Origin: Ministeria vibrans ATCC 50519
Lineage: Eukaryota; Opisthokonta; Filasterea
Assembly: GCA_943704425.1 (NCBI GenBank)
Contig: CALSCP010000086.1
Span: forward strand, 1 to 36,243
Reading direction: 5' to 3'
Length of the DNA: 36,243 nucleotides
Part shown: in pieces, positions 33,795-36,243 of the stretch
Numbering within the stretch: position 1 is the first letter of the stretch
How the letters are laid out: each line of letters begins with the position of its first letter
Notes under the pieces: generated by a model
Told to the model about the DNA's origin: nothing
Seen by the model: the letters and a program-made list of their open reading frames with translations, nothing else
Database searches by the model: none
Program-made: the position numbers and the translations under genes

Positions 33795-33880
33795 CGTTGA
33801 ACTGAACTCGGGTCGTTTTGTCTTTTTGTCTTTTTGTCGTTTTGTCTTTTTGTATTCATCCTTCTTTGTTTCGTTTGAAG

Positions 33881-35623
33881 ACTTGCCGCTGCGGAAGCTG
33901 CTGCTGCCGCGACTGTAAGGAGAGCTGAAGAGGAGCGTGAGCAGCGTGTACAGCAGGAGGAGCTCACGTCGAAGCTTATGCGCGAGTGGACAGGCGAAGA
34001 ACGCGATGGTGACTTGGACGCAGACAGCACGTCTCCCGACAATGTTCTCATCCCCATTGACGATTCCCGCTCGAGCACCACCACCACTCCTGCGACGATC
34101 GCGTCGCCCCCAATTACAGCCCGTGGATCTGCAAGGGACGACACGACTCTCTCTGCGCCTCTTGTCGACATGTCCGATGGTGACGATGCTGCGAGCAAGT
34201 CAAGTTCTCCTCACTCGGGTGTTGCTGTTGCTGCTGTGCCCCGGCCGCCCGCCTTTATTGCCGTGCCCTTTGCTTTGTCTGAATTTGAGCCGGACGAGGA
34301 TCCATTTGATGCGGCGGAACGTCAAGTCATCGACGAAAAGGCTGAGCTTGAGTCGTTGCTCTCAGCGGCCGCGGCAAAGCTCGTCGCGGAAAACGATGTG
34401 GCGGAGAAGGGTGAAGAAGAAGAGGGACAGGGAGGGAAAGAGGATGGTGAAAGTGCAGAGGATACAGCTGCAGAGTTGTCGACATCGTCGACGTCATCAT
34501 CGAGCGGAGAGGCGAGTGAGACGCAAGCGAGCGAGACCGTAGAAGAAGGAGAGGCAGAGGAAGAAGGAGGAGAAGTGGAGACGGAGGAGATGCTGGTGTG
34601 TGTGGACACCAGTAATGATGATGTGACTGCGACAACGTCCAGTGGTGGAGTGCAGGTGGACGGAGATGGGAAAATTGACGAGGGGTTTGTGAAAAGTAAC
34701 GTAGAGTGCGCGACTAATGCGTCGCCGCTCGTCGCGGACACGCCACTCATTTCGATCGAACCCACCGTCGACACAGTCGCTACTCCGATCCATGACAGTA
34801 GTGGTGGTGGTGCTGCAGTGATCCATGACAGTAGTGGTGGTGCTGCTGCAGTGGAGCTACGCTCTCCACCTAGCTCTCCACCCGCTTACGCAGCGGATAA
34901 TGACCATCTTGCGCCCACAGGCACTGCCCGCTCGCCGTCCCCTTCCTCCCGCCACTCCTCCGTCTCCTATCCCTCCATCTTTGACTCCCCACTCTCATCC
35001 AAACCCCCCAAAGCAGCGCCGCCGACAACGACACGGCCGCCAGCGGCGACCACGGCAGTGGAAACCGATGTACTTTCATCCGAATCGACTCGCGAGCACA
35101 ATCCCACCGTGGAAGGGTTTGTATCAATGGGGTTCCCTCGTGCGTCCGTCAAGGCCGCACTCAGTGCAGTCCAATCAGGAAACGATCAAGAGGTTCTTAT
35201 ATAAAAAGAAAGAACGAGCTGTTCTCACTCACGCACTATTTTTTGTCAAGGTTCTTGATTACATTATTGTTTTCAACGAATGCACTGAGGAGCATCATTT
35301 TGACGCGACGGCCGTGAGTGCCGCCATAGCACTATGTGGGACCGACTTGACGCTCCTCAGAGCCCATCTGACTGCCTACACGCGACTTGTCGAGTTTGGC
35401 TTCTCACCTGGTACGACTAACAGAGGGATATATATATATATATTTAGAGAGAGGAAGAAAGAAAGAAAAAAAAACAAAGTGATAGAAACAAAGTGATGGA
35501 GTGGGAAGAGAATTGTGTGAGTAATATGTTCTGCATGTAGAGCGAGTCCATCGTGCAGTGTGCGATGCAAAGAGTGATAGTGATGCTGCACTCGAGCAGC
35601 TTCTGCAACAGCAGGACGAATAG
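33881..35623 (+). CDS. UBAP1-like protein with C-terminal overlapping UBA domains (5' end missing)
   Basis: Exons 33881..35192, 35251..35410 and 35541..35623 join in phase to about 517 residues. The first opens at acceptor CGTTTGAAG (phase 2) with an Ala/Glu coiled coil, followed by a long acidic Ser/Pro-rich disordered region. The last ~115 residues carry UBA1 (VEGFVSMGFPRASVKAAL … VLDYI), a degenerate helical unit (HHFDATAVSAAIALCG) and UBA3 (LVEFGFSPERVHRAVCDA … LEQLL). Three tightly spaced UBA units in this order match the SOUBA domain of UBAP1, the ubiquitin-binding ESCRT-I subunit, so a role in endosomal sorting of ubiquitinated cargo is inferred. The UMA region of UBAP1 is not seen, and earlier exons are missing. 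The 58-nt first intron has GTTCTT at both of its boundaries. A minority reading is that this is the tail of the preceding IP3-receptor gene. Confidence 0.68.
35411..35540 (+). repeat. GA-rich intron carrying the CAAAGTGATAGA repeat
   Basis: The last intron of the UBAP1-like gene contains AACAAAGTGATAGAAACAAA, the reverse complement of the CTATCACTTTGTTTCT minisatellite found in introns of the lipase-like and SLF1-like genes, plus (TA)n and GAAA repeats. Confidence 0.75.
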
Positions 35624-36163
35624 ACAACTGTTTGCTCTTTTCCGTGTGTACATACGTCAATGTGAATGTAAACAACAGCATAATTATTATTATATTTTTA
35701 TCATCTGCGATGGGAGGTGTTTTGAGGCGGACGATGAATTAGGGCAAGGAGGACGACGGAGAGAAGAAGGAGCGGAATATAAGAAGGAGGATGAGGAGGG
35801 ACGTTTGTGATGGCAACGAGATGTTGTTGCTGCTGCTGCTGCTCCCACTACTGCTCGCTCGGTGCGGTTCAGCTCAATCTCCTCATGCAATATTGATTAA
35901 TAATAATAATAAAAATAATAATGTTATAATAATTAATTATAATATTAATATTTTTATTATTATTATTATTCTTATTATTATATGTGGGAGTGCATGCGTG
36001 TCTTTGTAGTGGTGTGTGTGTGTGTGTGTGTGTGCGTGTGTGTGTGTGTGTGTTTATATGTGTATTCTCTCTCTCTCTCTCCTTCTTTTTGAGTAAACTT
36101 TTCGACTTCATTTATTCCTATTATTAATTATTTATTATTGTAACATTAATTTTAGTTTTGTTC
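35624..36163. other. Low-complexity intergenic region
   Basis: The region is AT-rich with (AAT)n, (ATT)n and (GT)n (about 36010..36052). A plus-strand ATG at 35821 opens a signal-peptide-like frame (MLLLLLLLPLLLARCGSAQS), but this arises largely from a (TTG/CTG)n tract and runs into AAT repeats. I do not call it a gene. The region holds the inverted third copy of the 38-bp repeat. Confidence 0.5.
36085..36122 (-). repeat. 38-bp dispersed repeat, copy 3 (inverted)
   Basis: Exact reverse complement of copies 1 and 2. In its own orientation it is followed by AAGG and then (GA)n, as copy 1 is followed by (GA)n. It lies about 15 kb from the other two. Confidence 0.9.
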
Positions 36164-36243
36164 ATGGGTGAAGAAAGCATTGCATATCAAAAGGAAGTGG
36201 AACACTTCTTTGAAGAGACGGGAGGAGATGTACAGAAAAAAAA
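36164..36243 (+). CDS. Possible start of a gene running off the window
   Basis: An ATG at 36164 opens a frame to the window edge: MGEESIAYQKEVEHFFEETG and onward, ending in an A-run. It follows a possible acceptor (TTTTAG at 36150..36155), so it could be an internal exon or a first exon. The composition is protein-like (charged helix), but only 26 codons are visible and no family can be named. Confidence 0.25.
   Translation, partial: MGEESIAYQKEVEHFFEETGGDVQKK

Noticed and set aside
35821-35895. Signal-peptide-like frame MLLLLLLLPLLLAR
   Set aside because: It derives mostly from a (TTG/CTG)n tract and continues into (AAT)n. No supported downstream exon can be joined to it.

Overview
This is nuclear DNA of a eukaryote, most likely a unicellular relative of animals (a holozoan protist); the organism is inferred from gene content and codon style, not proven. 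Coding DNA is GC-rich. Introns are short, follow the GT-AG rule, and are packed with simple repeats such as (CT)n, poly-T, (ATT)n and (CA)n. The gene set is animal-like: a receptor tyrosine kinase (RTK) with reelin-type modules, an IP3-receptor-family protein, a TMEM97-like EXPERA protein, a monoglyceride-lipase-like protein, an SLF1-like BRCT/ankyrin protein, an AUH/ECHDC2-type enoyl-CoA hydratase, an SLC4/BOR1 anion transporter, and a UBAP1-like protein with a C-terminal solenoid of UBA domains.

Layout. A (CT)n tract opens the window, followed by a small EF-hand gene (+). It converges on one enormous exon (-, 551..14831) encoding about 4,760 residues of a giant RTK. Next comes a head-to-head pair: a TMEM97-like gene (-) and a lipase-like gene (+). 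The lipase-like gene converges on a seven-exon SLF1-like gene (-, 16969..20683). An AT-rich stretch then holds copies of a 38-bp dispersed repeat and a possible orphan exon. The AUH-like gene (-) diverges from a small unknown gene (+). The N-terminal exons of an SLC4 transporter (-) follow. Nine exons of an IP3-receptor homologue (+, 24416..33631) and the last three exons of a UBAP1-like gene (+) fill the right side. A third, inverted copy of the 38-bp repeat and the possible start of another gene end the window.

The main structural observation is that several genes stop abruptly at simple repeats. The RTK lacks its first exon(s) and the TMEM97-like gene lacks its last exon, and both breaks fall at one (GA)n/(GT)n block. 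The SLC4 gene loses most of its membrane domain at a poly-T run. The IP3-receptor homologue loses its entire pore at a 93-T run, beyond which lies a UBAP1-like gene without its 5' part. At two of these junctions the facing splice sites have incompatible phases. This pattern fits missing sequence collapsed at low-complexity DNA better than real gene fusions, but it needs reads to settle.

Biologically, the most unusual items are the reelin/EGF/sushi RTK with five Tyr-x-Asn docking motifs in a long juxtamembrane segment, a lipase-like protein that has lost its catalytic serine, an IP3-receptor homologue lacking most of the basic IP3-binding residues, and protist versions of SLF1 and UBAP1. Exon boundaries were derived by hand from splice consensus, reading phase and family similarity. 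Family names come from recognised motifs, not from database searches.
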